Positions 28,790-37,857 of a DNA stretch of 64,000 nucleotides are shown piece by piece (the first letter of the stretch is position 1; each line of letters opens with the position of its first letter). The position numbers and the translations under genes were made by a program. The stretch covers positions 186,001-250,000 of the forward strand of contig NZ_JAUSXF010000001.1 of the NCBI RefSeq assembly GCF_030816475.1, written 5' to 3'. The notes below the pieces were generated by a model. That model was not told where the DNA came from and searched no databases. It saw only the letters and a list, made by a program, of their open reading frames with translations. The stretch is from Arthrobacter pascens. Its GTDB lineage: Bacteria; Actinomycetota; Actinomycetes; Actinomycetales; Micrococcaceae.

Positions 28790-28974
28790 GATTCGTTCAC
28801 CGTCCCCAAGGGCTGCGAAATCATCCGCTGGCCGAGCGGGCGCACCAGTGATGGTGTGTGGGTCCGGGCGGTAGGGAGGTCACTTCCAGGCGGGGCCGGG
28901 GACGCCGTAGGAGCCTGGACTGAGACAGCGGCTCCGCCTGCGGCAGCCATCGTAAATACTGGCTTCCAATTCAC
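28780..28974 (-). CDS. Small hypothetical ORF overlapping a micro-membrane protein
   Basis: A 64-codon frame from GTG 28974, which has GGAGA six bases upstream (CAGGAGATTGCC). The product begins VNWKPVFTMAAAGGAAVSVQ and continues with a Pro/Ser/Thr-rich stretch. It has a weakly hydrophobic start but no clear signal peptide. It could instead serve as a translated leader for the 35-residue ORF, which it overlaps by 10 bases. No family recognised. Confidence 0.3.
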   Translation of the reverse strand: MNWKPVFTMAAAGGAAVSVQAPTASPAPPGSDLPTARTHTPSLVRPLGQRMISQPLGTVNESCS

Positions 28975-29066
28975 GGCAATCTCCTGACTTGGTATCCCCC
29001 CAGCCACTCGATTGCCTCCAAGTGTGGCACGGAAAGTGCCCGCATGGAATGGCGCCGTGACCGCAC

Positions 29067-29648
29067 TTAACGGCCTCTCCGCAGGTCAAGGCGCATGAGC
29101 ACCCGAGGGAAGCCGTTCAGCACCGAATCCGTGTCCGCGGCCTTCGCGAATCCGGCCCGTTCGAACAGCTTCCGGGTTCCTACGTACGCCATGGTGAGGT
29201 CCACCTTGCCGCCGTTGTTATCCACCGGGTAGCCCTCGATGGCAGGCGCGCCGTACGCGCGGGCCATGGCGACGGCGCCCGCCAGCAGGTGATGGGAGAT
29301 TCCCTTGCCACGGTGCCCGGGCCGGACCCGGATGCACCACACTGACCACACGTCGAGATCATCAACATTCGGAATCCTGCGGTTGCGGACGAAGGTGGTG
29401 TCCGATCGCGGGTGGACGGCTGCCCAGCCGACCACTTCGCCGTCGTCGTACGCGAGCACCCCCGGCGGCGGATCCTGTGCCACCAGCTCTTTCACCAGCT
29501 CGCCGCGGGCCGGGCCGTGCAGCTCCAGGTTCTGTTTGGAGGGGATGCGGTAGCTCAGGCACCAGCACACGTTGGCGTCAGGCCGTTTGGGCCCGACCAC
29601 CGCCTTCACGTCCTCAAATTCCGTGGCCGGCCGAACTTCAATCCCCAT
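29067..29648 (-). CDS. GNAT-family N-acetyltransferase
   Basis: A 193-residue GNAT protein. The acetyl-CoA-binding motif A is WCIRVRPGHRGKGISHHLL (Q/RxxGxG/A form RPGHRGKG), preceded by the strand GVLAYDDGEVVGWAAVHPRS and followed by GTRKLFERAGFAKA. The substrate cannot be told from sequence. It is a monocistronic-looking gene, separated from the secreted protein gene on its right by a terminator-like hairpin. Confidence 0.88.
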   Translation of the reverse strand: MGIEVRPATEFEDVKAVVGPKRPDANVCWCLSYRIPSKQNLELHGPARGELVKELVAQDPPPGVLAYDDGEVVGWAAVHPRSDTTFVRNRRIPNVDDLDVWSVWCIRVRPGHRGKGISHHLLAGAVAMARAYGAPAIEGYPVDNNGGKVDLTMAYVGTRKLFERAGFAKAADTDSVLNGFPRVLMRLDLRRGR

Positions 29649-29701
29649 GCCGCCATCCTGTCACCGGCGGAGGAGGCCCACAACGGTAACTGGCTGATTC
29701 A

Positions 29702-29738
29702 ACAGAGGCCCATCCCAAAAGATCGGACGGGCCTCTGT
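29702..29738 (-). terminator. Terminator-like hairpin after the secreted protein gene
   Basis: A perfect 10-bp stem ACAGAGGCCC / GGGCCTCTGT with a 17-base loop, 15 bases beyond the stop of the leftward gene at 29754. Confidence 0.65.
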
Positions 29739-29753
29739 GAGGGAGCAGCCACA

Positions 29754-30236
29754 TCAGCTGTAGGTGCAGGATCCCGTGCTGTGGTTGTAGCCACCGGTGC
29801 CGTTTGCTTCCACGAAGTTCGTATCCAGGACGCAGGTCAAGCCGTCAGAGTAGGACAGGACATCTGACCCTTCAACTCTTGCCACCTGGGGGTCAAAGTA
29901 GATGGTTCCGTCCGGAACTTCCACCCTCGACGAGTAGACATAGACGTACCTGTGAGTGCCGTCGCTACTGTACGAGCCGCCAGGGTATGTGGTGCTGTCT
30001 GAATACTCGCGGTATCCCTGGAGCACGCTAATGCCGGACGGCGCGAGGACTTCGATACGGCGCTCGGTCATCGAGAGGCAGGCTGTGACGTCAGGTACCG
30101 GTTCGGTGCACGAATCGCGGACCGTGAAGTGGGTGCCTTCGGTGCTGGCCGCCTGGACCGGGCCGGCAGCCATAGCCGTCAGTGCCATTACCGCCGCACC
30201 GCAGGCCGAGAGCCGGAGCATGTTTCTTGCAGGCAT
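29754..30236 (-). CDS. Secreted hypothetical protein
   Basis: A 160-residue protein with a standard signal peptide (basic start, hydrophobic run, AGPVQA cleavage site near residue 29). The mature part is about 130 residues, rich in Thr, Ser, Tyr and acidic residues, with four cysteines (DSCTEP, TACLS, LTCVLD, GSCTYS) that could form two disulfides. The mature part is predicted mainly beta-strand from its alternating pattern. No family recognised and no neighbour gives a clue. Confidence 0.7.
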   Translation of the reverse strand: MPARNMLRLSACGAAVMALTAMAAGPVQAASTEGTHFTVRDSCTEPVPDVTACLSMTERRIEVLAPSGISVLQGYREYSDSTTYPGGSYSSDGTHRYVYVYSSRVEVPDGTIYFDPQVARVEGSDVLSYSDGLTCVLDTNFVEANGTGGYNHSTGSCTYS

Positions 30237-30328
30237 GAGTGTTCCCCCAGTTTTTCACTGCGGCCCCAGCGGCCGCTTCCGTGATCCTACTGGGTCTTGC
30301 GCCAGGAAATTATCAGGCGTTATGCCGG

Positions 30329-30808
30329 CTAGACCCCCAGGGTTTCCCTCAACGCGGCAACATGTCCCTGCGCCTTGACCTGGTACTGGGCCAGGGTGAC
30401 TTTGCCTTCGGGATCCAGCACCACTGTGGAACGGACGATTCCCTCAGTGATTTCGCCGTCGACCAGCTTTTCACCCCATGCGCCGTAGGCCAGCGCCACC
30501 CGGTGATCCTCATCCGAGAGCAGGGGGAAGGTCAGGCCAAAATCCCCGGTGAAGCTGGCCAGCTTTTCCGGGGCGTCAGGTGAGATGCCGATGACTTCAT
30601 AACCGGAGCCCTGCAGTGATGCCAGGCTGTCGCGGAAGTCGCAGGCCTCTGTGGTGCAGCCGGGGGTGGCCGCCGCCGGGTAGAAGTAGACAATGACGCT
30701 TTTGCCGCGGTAGGCGGCCAGGGACGTGGTGTTGCCCTTGGCGTCCTTGAGGGAGAAATCAGGGGCCTGGGTTCCGGGCTGAAGCTTGGTGGTCAGTGTG
30801 GGGCTCAT
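30329..30808 (-). CDS. bcp: Thioredoxin-dependent thiol peroxidase (Bcp/PrxQ type)
   Basis: A 159-residue peroxiredoxin that reduces hydroperoxides. The peroxidatic cysteine is in PAAATPGCTTEACDFRD, with the second PrxQ cysteine five residues on. APDFSLKDAKGN and YGISP-like VIGISPDAPEKLASF are typical. The ATG at 30808 is chosen because GAAGGA precedes it; the longer open frame upstream overlaps another gene and has no homology. It follows the orphan winged-helix gene and may share its transcript. Confidence 0.95.
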   Translation of the reverse strand: MSPTLTTKLQPGTQAPDFSLKDAKGNTTSLAAYRGKSVIVYFYPAAATPGCTTEACDFRDSLASLQGSGYEVIGISPDAPEKLASFTGDFGLTFPLLSDEDHRVALAYGAWGEKLVDGEITEGIVRSTVVLDPEGKVTLAQYQVKAQGHVAALRETLGV

Positions 30809-30887
30809 GGCAATCCTTCGGGAGACTCTGGCATTAGAGGCAAAACAACAAGTGAAGCGGCTTCCCGCTCTAGCAACAACTCCGGCG

Positions 30888-31262
30888 TCATATGCAGTAT
30901 TCCGCCGGTCCGCGAATGGTGGCACACGGACCTGGGATGAACCTGTATCCGCGGCCCCGCACAGTGGTGACGGCATGTCCTGCATTTCCGAGCTTCCGCC
31001 GCAGCCTCCCCACATACACATCAATGGCCCGGAGTGAAGCGCCAGGGGTATCAAATGAGTCGAGGAACTGCTGCAGTTCCGTCCGGTCAACGGCTCGCGA
31101 GCAGTTCTCCACGAGGTAGCGGAGCAGCTGGAATTCGACGCCGGACAGTGCAACCTCCCGGCCGTCCAGCAGGACCTGGCCGGCAGCCAGATCAACAGCC
31201 AGCCGGCTCACGGGGCCGCGCGACGGCGGAAGGTGGATCACGCCGTCGGCCTGCGCAGCCAT
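30888..31262 (-). CDS. Orphan winged-helix protein (OmpR/PhoB DNA-binding domain only)
   Basis: A 124-residue protein made up almost entirely of a PhoB-type winged helix: LAVDLAAGQVLLDGREVALSGVEFQLLRYLVEN, the recognition helix LRAIDVYVGRLRRKLG and the wing VTTVRGRGYRFIPG. No receiver domain is present and the gene starts cleanly (ATG 31262 behind AAGGGCGG), so it is not an obvious truncation. It starts 11 bases after the allB stop and may be expressed with the allantoin genes. Target and signal are unknown. Confidence 0.85.
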   Translation of the reverse strand: MAAQADGVIHLPPSRGPVSRLAVDLAAGQVLLDGREVALSGVEFQLLRYLVENCSRAVDRTELQQFLDSFDTPGASLRAIDVYVGRLRRKLGNAGHAVTTVRGRGYRFIPGPCATIRGPAEYCI

Positions 31263-31273
31263 GATGCCGCCCT

Positions 31274-32617
31274 TCAGACCCCGCCGCGGCGGATCAGCTT
31301 GCCCGTAGGGGTCTGGCCGTCCACCAACGCACCGCGCAGGAATGTCTTGCGTACCACGCCGGAGAGGGCCTTGCCGTCGTACGGGGTGATGGGGTTCTTG
31401 TGCTTGAGCTTGGAGACATCGACCACGAAGGCCTCGTCCGCGGCGAACACGGCGAAGTCGGCGTCGTAGCCCAGCGCCAGCTGGCCCTTGTGCTGGAGGC
31501 GGGCCAGGGCAGCGGGCTTCGCAGCCATCCAGCTGACCACCTGCTCCAGCGGGATGCCGCGGTGCCGTGCCTCGGTCCAGATCAGGGACAGGCCCAGTTG
31601 CAGCGACGAGACGCCGCCCCAGGCCACGGCGAAGTCACCGTTCTCCAGGTCCTTCAGGTCAAGCGTGGACGGGGAGTGGTCCGAGACGATGCAGTCGATG
31701 GTCCCGTCCCGCAGGCCTTTCCAGAGCAGCTCGCGGTTTGACGCTTCACGGATGGGCGGGCAGCACTTGTAGGCGGTGGCGCCGTTGGGGATTTCCTCCG
31801 CCGTCAGGGTGAGGTAGTGCGGGCACGCCTCCACGGTGAGGTGGACGCCGTCGCGCTTGGCAGTGGCAATCATGGGCAGCGCATCCGACGACGACAGGTG
31901 CAGGATGTGCGCCCGCGCACCCGTCCAGCGTGCCCGTTCGATAACCTCCGCGATGGCCTTGTTCTCAGCGCCGCGGGGCCGGGAGGCCAGGAAGGTGGCG
32001 TATTCGTCGCCGCCGGGATGGGGTGCGTGGTCGATGGCGTGCGAGTCTTCGGCGTGGACGATCATGAGTGAGTCGAAGGTCTTGAGTTCGGCCATGTCCG
32101 CCTCCATCTCGTCCGCGTCCAGGTGCGGGAACTCGTCCACTCCGGAGTGGAGCAGGAAGCACTTGAATCCGAACACGCCCTCGTCGTGCAGCGGGCGGAG
32201 GTCGGCCTTGTTGCCGGGAATGGCGCCGCCCCAGAACCCGACGTCGATGAACGCTTGGTCCTCGGCCACCTCGCGCTTGAGTTTCAGGCCTTCCACCGTG
32301 GTGGTGGGCGGGATGCTGTTGAGTGGCATATCGATGATGGTGGTGACGCCGCCGGCCGCCGCGGCCCGGGTGGCCGAAGCGAAGCCTTCCCATTCCGTAC
32401 GCCCCGGCTCGTTAACGTGGACATGGGTATCCACCAGTCCCGGAAGCAGCGTTTCGTCGTCGGCGAGTTCAATGACTTCGGCGCCTGTAAGGCCGTTGCC
32501 CAGCGGCTCGATAGCCACGATCCTGCCGCCCCGGACGCCCACCTCACGCGGGGCGATCCCGGCCGTGGTGAGGACGCGCTGGCCCCGGATGACGAGGTCA
32601 AAGCCTTCTTCAGACAT
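31274..32617 (-). CDS. allB: Allantoinase
   Basis: A 447-residue amidohydrolase that opens allantoin to allantoate. Metal-site elements are [19 protein letters not shown], the carboxylated-lysine segment [31 protein letters not shown] and [10 protein letters not shown]. Sequence and length fit AllB rather than dihydroorotase or hydantoinase. It overlaps glxK by eight bases. Allantoate amidohydrolase and ureidoglycolate lyase are not in the window, so glyoxylate must be released by enzymes encoded elsewhere. Confidence 0.93.
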   Translation of the reverse strand: MSEEGFDLVIRGQRVLTTAGIAPREVGVRGGRIVAIEPLGNGLTGAEVIELADDETLLPGLVDTHVHVNEPGRTEWEGFASATRAAAAGGVTTIIDMPLNSIPPTTTVEGLKLKREVAEDQAFIDVGFWGGAIPGNKADLRPLHDEGVFGFKCFLLHSGVDEFPHLDADEMEADMAELKTFDSLMIVHAEDSHAIDHAPHPGGDEYATFLASRPRGAENKAIAEVIERARWTGARAHILHLSSSDALPMIATAKRDGVHLTVEACPHYLTLTAEEIPNGATAYKCCPPIREASNRELLWKGLRDGTIDCIVSDHSPSTLDLKDLENGDFAVAWGGVSSLQLGLSLIWTEARHRGIPLEQVVSWMAAKPAALARLQHKGQLALGYDADFAVFAADEAFVVDVSKLKHKNPITPYDGKALSGVVRKTFLRGALVDGQTPTGKLIRRGGV

Positions 32618-33806
32618 GGAGGTCCTCCTTTGTGCCTGCGGGCCCGAGCAGCCTGCCGGCCGCCAGCCGCCCGCCGATCTGCGTGCCCAGCTGCTCCAGA
32701 AGCCCTGCAGCCTCCGCTATGCACCTGTCTACATTGCTTTCAAGCTGAGTCAAAGCGTAAACATCCTCGAATCCGGCTTCCACCAGCTGGCCGCGGGCGA
32801 GGGTGGTCCGCCCGCACACGGCAATCACGGGGACGCCGGCTGCGGCCGCTGCCCGAGCCACGCCCATGGGTGTCTTGCCGAGCAGGCTTTGTTCGTCCAG
32901 GCTGCCTTCCCCGGTGATCACCAGGTCCGCGTCCTCCATCCGGCGTGCCAGCTGCGTGAATTCAAGCACGACGTCAATGCCGGGGCGGCGGGTTGCGGCC
33001 AAGGCCGCTATTGCAGCGAAGCCCACGCCGCCGGCTGCCCCGGCTCCGGGAGCTTCCACGGCCTTGACGGCACGGACTCCGATTTCCCCGGCCAGGATCT
33101 CGACGAACCTGGCCAGGGCGGCGTCGAGGAGTTCGACGTCCTGTGGTGTTGCGCCCTGCTGGGGCCCGAAAACCGCAGCGGCGCCCCGGGCACCCAGCAG
33201 GGGATTGTCGACGTCGGACGCCAGCACAAAGCGTGCGTCCACCAGGCGGGGCTCAAAGTGGGTGAAATCGATGCTGTGCAGGTGGGCCAGCGCAGTACCG
33301 CCCGGCGGCAGTTCGTTGTTCCCTGCATCCAGCAACCTGGCGCCGAGGCCCTGAAGGAGCCCCGCACCGCCGTCGGTATTCGCGCTGCCGCCGACCCCCA
33401 ACACAATGCGGCGGCAGCCAGCGTCCAGCGCGGCGCGGATCAGCTGGCCGGTTCCCATGCTGGTGGCCATGGTGGCCGAAGCCGAGTCCGGCTGCCCGCC
33501 CTGCTGGACCTGGGGCACCAGCGCCAACCCCGAGGCGGTGGCCATCTCGATCACTGCCTCGTGGCCGCGGATCGCGAAGTCCGCCTCGACCGGCTGGCCG
33601 GTAGGCCCGCTCACGACGGCCGTACGGCGGGTGAAGCCGGAGCCGACGGCGGCGTCGAGGGTGCCCTCGCCGCCATCGGCCACCGGAATCCGGATCACTT
33701 GCAGGTTTCCGCCCGAGGCCAGTTGCAGTCCTTTCTCCAGGTGCCTGCAAACGTCCGGCGCGGAGAGCGATCCCTTGAACTTGTCCGGGGCAATGACGAT
33801 GCGCAC
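32610..33806 (-). CDS. glxK: Glycerate 2-kinase
   Basis: A 398-residue type-II glycerate kinase (GarK/GlxK family) that phosphorylates D-glycerate to 2-phosphoglycerate. The start [55 protein letters not shown] and [23 protein letters not shown] are conserved. It begins three bases after the gcl stop and overlaps allB. It is the last step of the glyoxylate-glycerate route that the operon encodes. Confidence 0.95.
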   Translation of the reverse strand: MRIVIAPDKFKGSLSAPDVCRHLEKGLQLASGGNLQVIRIPVADGGEGTLDAAVGSGFTRRTAVVSGPTGQPVEADFAIRGHEAVIEMATASGLALVPQVQQGGQPDSASATMATSMGTGQLIRAALDAGCRRIVLGVGGSANTDGGAGLLQGLGARLLDAGNNELPPGGTALAHLHSIDFTHFEPRLVDARFVLASDVDNPLLGARGAAAVFGPQQGATPQDVELLDAALARFVEILAGEIGVRAVKAVEAPGAGAAGGVGFAAIAALAATRRPGIDVVLEFTQLARRMEDADLVITGEGSLDEQSLLGKTPMGVARAAAAAGVPVIAVCGRTTLARGQLVEAGFEDVYALTQLESNVDRCIAEAAGLLEQLGTQIGGRLAAGRLLGPAGTKEDLHV

Positions 33807-33809
33807 GGT

Positions 33810-35600
33810 TTAGGCCTGCAGCGCCAGGATGGCAGTGGGCGCGTCCGCCGCGGTCCCGGCCAGTTCCTCGAATTCGTTCACGGCGTTGATTTCCACGCCC
33901 ATGGAGATGTTGGTGACCTTTTCCAGGATCACTTCCACCACCACGGGAACCCGGAATTCGCCCATCAGTGCCTTGGCCTTGTCAAAGGCGGCTGCGAGGT
34001 CGCTCGGGTCCTCCACGCGGACGGCCTTGCAGCCCATACCTTCGGCCACCTTCAGGTGGTCCACGCCGTAGCCGCGCGTGGTTTCGGAGAGGTCCGCGCT
34101 GTTGATGTTCTCGAACGCCAGGGACACGTTCTGCTCCATGCTGAAGCCGCGCTGGGACTGCCGGATCAGGCCCAGATACGAGTTGTTCACCACCACGTGG
34201 ATATAAGGGAGGTTGAACTGCGCGCCTACGGCCAGTTCCTCGATCATGAACTGGAAATCGTAGTCGCCGGAGAGGGCAACCACTGTCTCGTCCGGCTTGC
34301 CGCGAACGACGCCGAGGGCGGCAGGGGCGGTCCAGCCCAGGGGACCTGCCTGGCCGGCGTTGATCCACTTGCGCGGGCCGAACACGTGCAGCATCTGGGC
34401 GCCGGCGATCTGGGACAGCCCGATGGTGGACACGTAGATGGTGTCGCGGCCGAAAGCCTTGTTCATTTCCTCGTACACGCGCTGGGGCTTGATGGGGATG
34501 TTCTCGAAGTGGGTCTTGCGGTGCAGGCTTGCCTTCCGTTCGGCGCATTCGGCAACCCACGCACTGTAGTCCGCCAGGGACCCGGCTGCCTTGCGCTCGC
34601 GGGCGAGCTCAACCAGCCCGGCCAGCGCCGCACCGGCGTCGGACGCGATGCCCAGATCCGGGGAGAACACGCGGCCGATCTGGGTCGGCTCGATGTCGAT
34701 GTGGACGAACTTCCGGCCGGCCGTGTAGGTGTCCAGGCCGCCGGTGTGGCGGTTGGCCCAGCGGTTGCCGATGCCGATCACAAAGTCGCTGCGCAGGTAG
34801 TTCTCGTTGCCGTAGCGGTGGCTGGTCTGCAGGCCCACCATGCCCGCCATAAGCTGGTGGTCGTCCGGGATGGTGCCCCAGCCCATCAGCGTCGGGATGA
34901 CCGGAACGTTGAGAATCTCGGCCAGCTCCACCAGCTGCGCGGACGCACCGGCGTTGATAATTCCCCCGCCAGCCACGATCAGCGGGCGCTCGCCGGCGGT
35001 CAGCATGTCCAGGGCCTTTTCCAGCTGCTTGCGGGAAGCCTTCGGCTTCTCGATGGGCAGCGGCTCATAGGTCTCGATGTCGAATTCGATCTCCGCCAGC
35101 TGCACGTCGATGGGCAGGTCCAGCAGCACGGGACCGGGGCGGCCGGAACGCATCAGCTGGAAGGCCTTCTGGAACGCGCCGGGCACCTGGCCGGGCTCCA
35201 GGACGGTCATGGCCATCTTGGTGACGGGCTTGGCGATGGATTCGATGTCCACGGCCTGGAAGTCTTCCTTGTGCAGCTTGGCCACGGGGGCCTGCCCGGT
35301 GATGCAGAGCATGGGAATCGAGTCGGCCCACGCGGCGTAAAGGCCGGTGATCATGTCCGTACCGGCGGGGCCTGACGTGCCGATGCAGATACCGATGTTG
35401 CCGTCCTTGGCCCGGGAATACCCGTCGGCCATGTGGCTGGCGCCTTCAACGTGGCGGGCGAGCGTGTGCCGGATGCCGCCGTGTGCGCGCATGGCGGAGT
35501 AGAAAGGGTTGATGGCGGCGCCTGGCAGGCCGAACGCCTCGATGGCGCCTTCCTTTTCCAGGATGGCCACCGCTGCATCAACGGTACGCATCTTGCTCAT
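33810..35600 (-). CDS. gcl: Glyoxylate carboligase (tartronate-semialdehyde synthase)
   Basis: A 596-residue thiamine-diphosphate enzyme that joins two glyoxylates to tartronate semialdehyde and CO2. The [15 protein letters not shown] segment has valine where related enzymes have the catalytic glutamate, a hallmark of Gcl. The cofactor motif is [17 protein letters not shown] ending in [13 protein letters not shown]. It is separated from glxR by 225 bases that contain a copy of the 59-bp repeat. Confidence 0.96.
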   Translation of the reverse strand: MSKMRTVDAAVAILEKEGAIEAFGLPGAAINPFYSAMRAHGGIRHTLARHVEGASHMADGYSRAKDGNIGICIGTSGPAGTDMITGLYAAWADSIPMLCITGQAPVAKLHKEDFQAVDIESIAKPVTKMAMTVLEPGQVPGAFQKAFQLMRSGRPGPVLLDLPIDVQLAEIEFDIETYEPLPIEKPKASRKQLEKALDMLTAGERPLIVAGGGIINAGASAQLVELAEILNVPVIPTLMGWGTIPDDHQLMAGMVGLQTSHRYGNENYLRSDFVIGIGNRWANRHTGGLDTYTAGRKFVHIDIEPTQIGRVFSPDLGIASDAGAALAGLVELARERKAAGSLADYSAWVAECAERKASLHRKTHFENIPIKPQRVYEEMNKAFGRDTIYVSTIGLSQIAGAQMLHVFGPRKWINAGQAGPLGWTAPAALGVVRGKPDETVVALSGDYDFQFMIEELAVGAQFNLPYIHVVVNNSYLGLIRQSQRGFSMEQNVSLAFENINSADLSETTRGYGVDHLKVAEGMGCKAVRVEDPSDLAAAFDKAKALMGEFRVPVVVEVILEKVTNISMGVEINAVNEFEELAGTAADAPTAILALQA

Positions 35601-35632
35601 GGTGTGCTCCTTGAAAGTCTTGGTTATTGCGC

Positions 35633-35691
35633 TGGGCCCACGCCCGCAGGGTTCCCTGACCGAGCTTGCGAGGTTAGGGAGCGGGTGGGGA
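35633..35691. repeat. 59-bp palindromic repeat, copy 1 (gcl-glxR gap)
   Basis: Differs from the copy at 36743-36801 at four of 59 positions. Inside it, TCCCTGACC faces GGTTAGGGA around GAGCTTGCGAG, and outer parts CCACGCCCGC and GCGGGTGGGG are roughly complementary, so each copy can fold into a hairpin. It resembles an extragenic palindromic (REP) unit within an operon. Confidence 0.8.
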
Positions 35692-35825
35692 GGGTGTGCT
35701 GATGTAGCCCCGCGAACCGTCGTGGGGCACTTTGGGGGAGCCGTCGTCGTAAATTACGACGGCGGCCGGCGTGTCCGTGTCGAAGTGCCCCGGTTTGGCG
35801 GGGCTGGCTTAGCTGCTGCCGGGGT

Positions 35826-36704
35826 TTACTGGCGGCCGCTGAGCTGGAGGACCTGCTTGAAGAGTCCTGAGTGGTCGAGTGCGCCGTCGCCCTGGTTGAC
35901 GGTGGCGGCGACGAGCTGCGCGACGACGGCGCCGAGGGGGACCGCGACGTTGGCTTCGCGGGCCGCGGAGGTGACGATGCCGAGGTCCTTGTGGTGAAGT
36001 GCCAGGCGGAAGCCGGGGTCGAAGTTGCGGTCGAGCATCTTCTGGCCCTTCTGCTCCAGGACCTTGGAGCCGGCCAGGCCGCCGCCAAGGACCTTGAGTG
36101 CGGCGTCGGTGTCCACACCGTAGGCCTCAAGGAAGGCAATGGCTTCTGCGAGGACCTCGATGTTGACCGCGACAATGAGCTGGTTGGCTGCCTTGACGGT
36201 CTGGCCGGAGCCGGAGGGGCCGACGTGGACGATGGTTTTGCCGACGGCGTTCAGGATCTCCTGTGCTGCGTCGAAGTCTTCTTTTTCCCCGCCCACCATG
36301 ATGGAGAGGGCGGCGTCGATGGCGCCTTGTTCGCCGCCGGAGACCGGGGCGTCCAGGGGCCGGATACCGGCTTCGCGGGCTTCGTCGGCGAGGTGTTTGG
36401 CGACGTCGGGTCGGATGCTGGAAGCGTCGATCCACAGGGCACCCTTCTTCGCGTTGGCGAAGACACCCTCCTTGCCGCTGACCACGCCTTCGACGTCGGG
36501 GGAGTCGGGCACCATGGTGATGACGACGTCGGCCTCCCTGACGGCGTCGGCGACGCTCGTGGCGCCCTTGCCGCCTTCGGAGGCGAGCTTGTCGATCTTG
36601 TCCTGGCTGCGGTTGAAGCCTGTGACCGTGTGGCCGGCCTTGACCAGGTTGATGGCCATAGGAAGGCCCATGATTCCGAGTCCGATGACTGCAACGTTGC
36701 TCAT
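35826..36704 (-). CDS. glxR: 2-hydroxy-3-oxopropionate (tartronate semialdehyde) reductase
   Basis: A 292-residue beta-hydroxyacid dehydrogenase that reduces tartronate semialdehyde to D-glycerate with NAD(P)H. The N-terminal dinucleotide turn VIGLGIMGLPMAINLVKAGH, the substrate segment APVSGGEQGAIDAALSIMVGG, the catalytic lysine in SGQTVKAANQLIV and the LHHKDLGI block are all present. ATG 36704 is used, with AGGAAAGAG upstream; the longer open frame runs into non-homologous sequence. Copies of the 59-bp repeat lie on both sides of the gene. Confidence 0.95.
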   Translation of the reverse strand: MSNVAVIGLGIMGLPMAINLVKAGHTVTGFNRSQDKIDKLASEGGKGATSVADAVREADVVITMVPDSPDVEGVVSGKEGVFANAKKGALWIDASSIRPDVAKHLADEAREAGIRPLDAPVSGGEQGAIDAALSIMVGGEKEDFDAAQEILNAVGKTIVHVGPSGSGQTVKAANQLIVAVNIEVLAEAIAFLEAYGVDTDAALKVLGGGLAGSKVLEQKGQKMLDRNFDPGFRLALHHKDLGIVTSAAREANVAVPLGAVVAQLVAATVNQGDGALDHSGLFKQVLQLSGRQ

Positions 36705-36742
36705 GATGGTTCTCTTTCCTGAAGTCTGTGTGATGCGGGTGG

Positions 36743-36801
36743 TGGGCCCACGCCCGCCGGGTTCCCTGGCCGAGCTTGCGAGGCTAGGGTGCGGGTGGGG
36801 A
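36743..36801. repeat. 59-bp palindromic repeat, copy 2 (glxR-hyi gap)
   Basis: Near-identical to the unit at 35633-35691 (four mismatches) and in the same orientation; it ends at the hyi stop codon. The core CGAGCTTGCGAG is unchanged between copies. Confidence 0.8.
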
Positions 36802-37605
36802 CTAGCTGGCGTTGGCGCGCTGGCGGATGGCCCAGCTGAAGGCCGATTCCGGCGGTTCCTTGTATTCGAGGCCGATGTGGCCCGTGTAGCCGAGTGTGCG
36901 GCTGCGGGCGATCCATTCGCCGAGGGGAAGCTCACCGGTTCCGGGAGCCCCGCGGCCTGGGTTGTCGGCGATCTGGATGTGGCCGAAGTCTTTGGCGTGG
37001 TTCTCGATGACGGCCTCGACGTCGTCGCCGTTCACCGCCAGGTGGTAGAAGTCCGCGAGGAGTTTGATGTTGGTTGCGCCGGACTCCGCCGTGACGCGGG
37101 CGATTACTTTCAGCGCGTCTTGTGCTGTCAGGAGCGGGTACCGGGGGGCGCCGCTGACAGGTTCCAGGAGGACGGTGCCGCCTATGCGTGCGACGCCGGC
37201 TGCCGCAGTCGCGAGGTTTTCGGCGCCAATCTCATCCTGCTTCCCGGGCGATTCGCCGTCGATCCGGTTTCCGTAGAGGGCGTTGAAGGCCTTGCAGCCG
37301 AGGCGCTCACCGATGCCGGCAACGACGTCGATGTTGTCCTGGAACTCCGTGGAGCGTTCCGGCCAGGAAGCCAGGCCGCGGTCCCCGCCTGGCATATTGC
37401 CGGCGTTGAAGTTCAAGCCTGTGAGCTGAACGCCGGCGTCGTTGATGGCGTTCTCGAACGCTGTGACCTGGGCATCGCCGGGAACGGAAGTATCGAAGGG
37501 CCACCAGAATTCGACGGCGTCGAAACCGGCGGCCTTTGCTGCCGCCGGACGCTCGAGCAGGGGCAGCTCCGTGAGCAGGATGGAGCAGTTCACTGTGTAC
37601 GTCAT
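36802..37605 (-). CDS. hyi: Hydroxypyruvate isomerase
   Basis: A 267-residue TIM-barrel isomerase that interconverts hydroxypyruvate and tartronate semialdehyde. Metal-binding glutamates are in TVLLEPVSGAPRYPL and HIGLEYKEPPES. FNAGNMPGGDRGLAS and HIQIADNPGRGAPGTGEL are typical of Hyi. ATG 37605 follows GGAAGGA. It is the first gene of the hyi-glxR-gcl-glxK-allB unit, with a palindromic operator about 70-90 bases upstream. Confidence 0.93.
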   Translation of the reverse strand: MTYTVNCSILLTELPLLERPAAAKAAGFDAVEFWWPFDTSVPGDAQVTAFENAINDAGVQLTGLNFNAGNMPGGDRGLASWPERSTEFQDNIDVVAGIGERLGCKAFNALYGNRIDGESPGKQDEIGAENLATAAAGVARIGGTVLLEPVSGAPRYPLLTAQDALKVIARVTAESGATNIKLLADFYHLAVNGDDVEAVIENHAKDFGHIQIADNPGRGAPGTGELPLGEWIARSRTLGYTGHIGLEYKEPPESAFSWAIRQRANAS

Positions 37606-37675
37606 CGTAGGTCCTTCCGGAAGCCCCGGGTTTTTCAAACCCTAAGTTTATTTGCGGTTCCAGTTTCCACTTTAG

Positions 37676-37696
37676 AAATTCCGCGTTGTGGAATTT
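37676..37696. promoter_or_regulatory. Operator-like palindrome upstream of the glyoxylate operon
   Basis: AAATTCC-N7-GGAATTT, a perfect 7-bp inverted repeat, AT-rich against its surroundings. The inner part reads ATTCCGC-GTT-GTGGAAT. IclR-type AllR/GclR regulators of glyoxylate genes bind palindromes built on TTCC/GGAA. No such regulator gene lies next to the operon, so the binding protein is not identified. Confidence 0.5.
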
Positions 37697-37757
37697 AGAT
37701 TCTGCTTTATGAAAAGTGTAGGTAATGAGGGTGCGAGCAGTCAAGGGTACGAACAGC

Positions 37758-37793
37758 GAAGGCCGGACGCCTCTGATCCGGCGCCCGACCTTC
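37758..37793 (-). terminator. Second hairpin downstream of the levanase gene
   Basis: GAAGGCCGGACGCC faces GGCGCCCGACCTTC across an 8-base loop, 12 of 14 positions pairing. It lies beyond the first terminator hairpin and also shields the hyi promoter region from read-through. Confidence 0.6.
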
Positions 37794-37809
37794 GGGGTGC
37801 TGCATGAGT

Positions 37810-37839
37810 TGTGCCGGCCGGACATTGCCTGCCGGCACA
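37810..37839 (-). terminator. Hairpin directly after the levanase stop
   Basis: A perfect 9-bp stem TGTGCCGGC / GCCGGCACA with a 12-base loop, beginning 18 bases after the levanase stop codon. Confidence 0.7.
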
Positions 37840-37857
37840 TTCCTCCGGACTTCGCTG

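Noticed and set aside
30809..31195. Extended N-terminus for the Bcp-type peroxiredoxin
   Set aside because: The extra frame overlaps the winged-helix gene on the same strand in another frame and translates to Cys/Ser/Trp-rich nonsense.
31836..35375. An open frame of about 1,180 codons antisense to allB, glxK and gcl
   Set aside because: It spans three well-supported genes on the other strand and its translation shows no domain; a by-product of GC-biased third positions.
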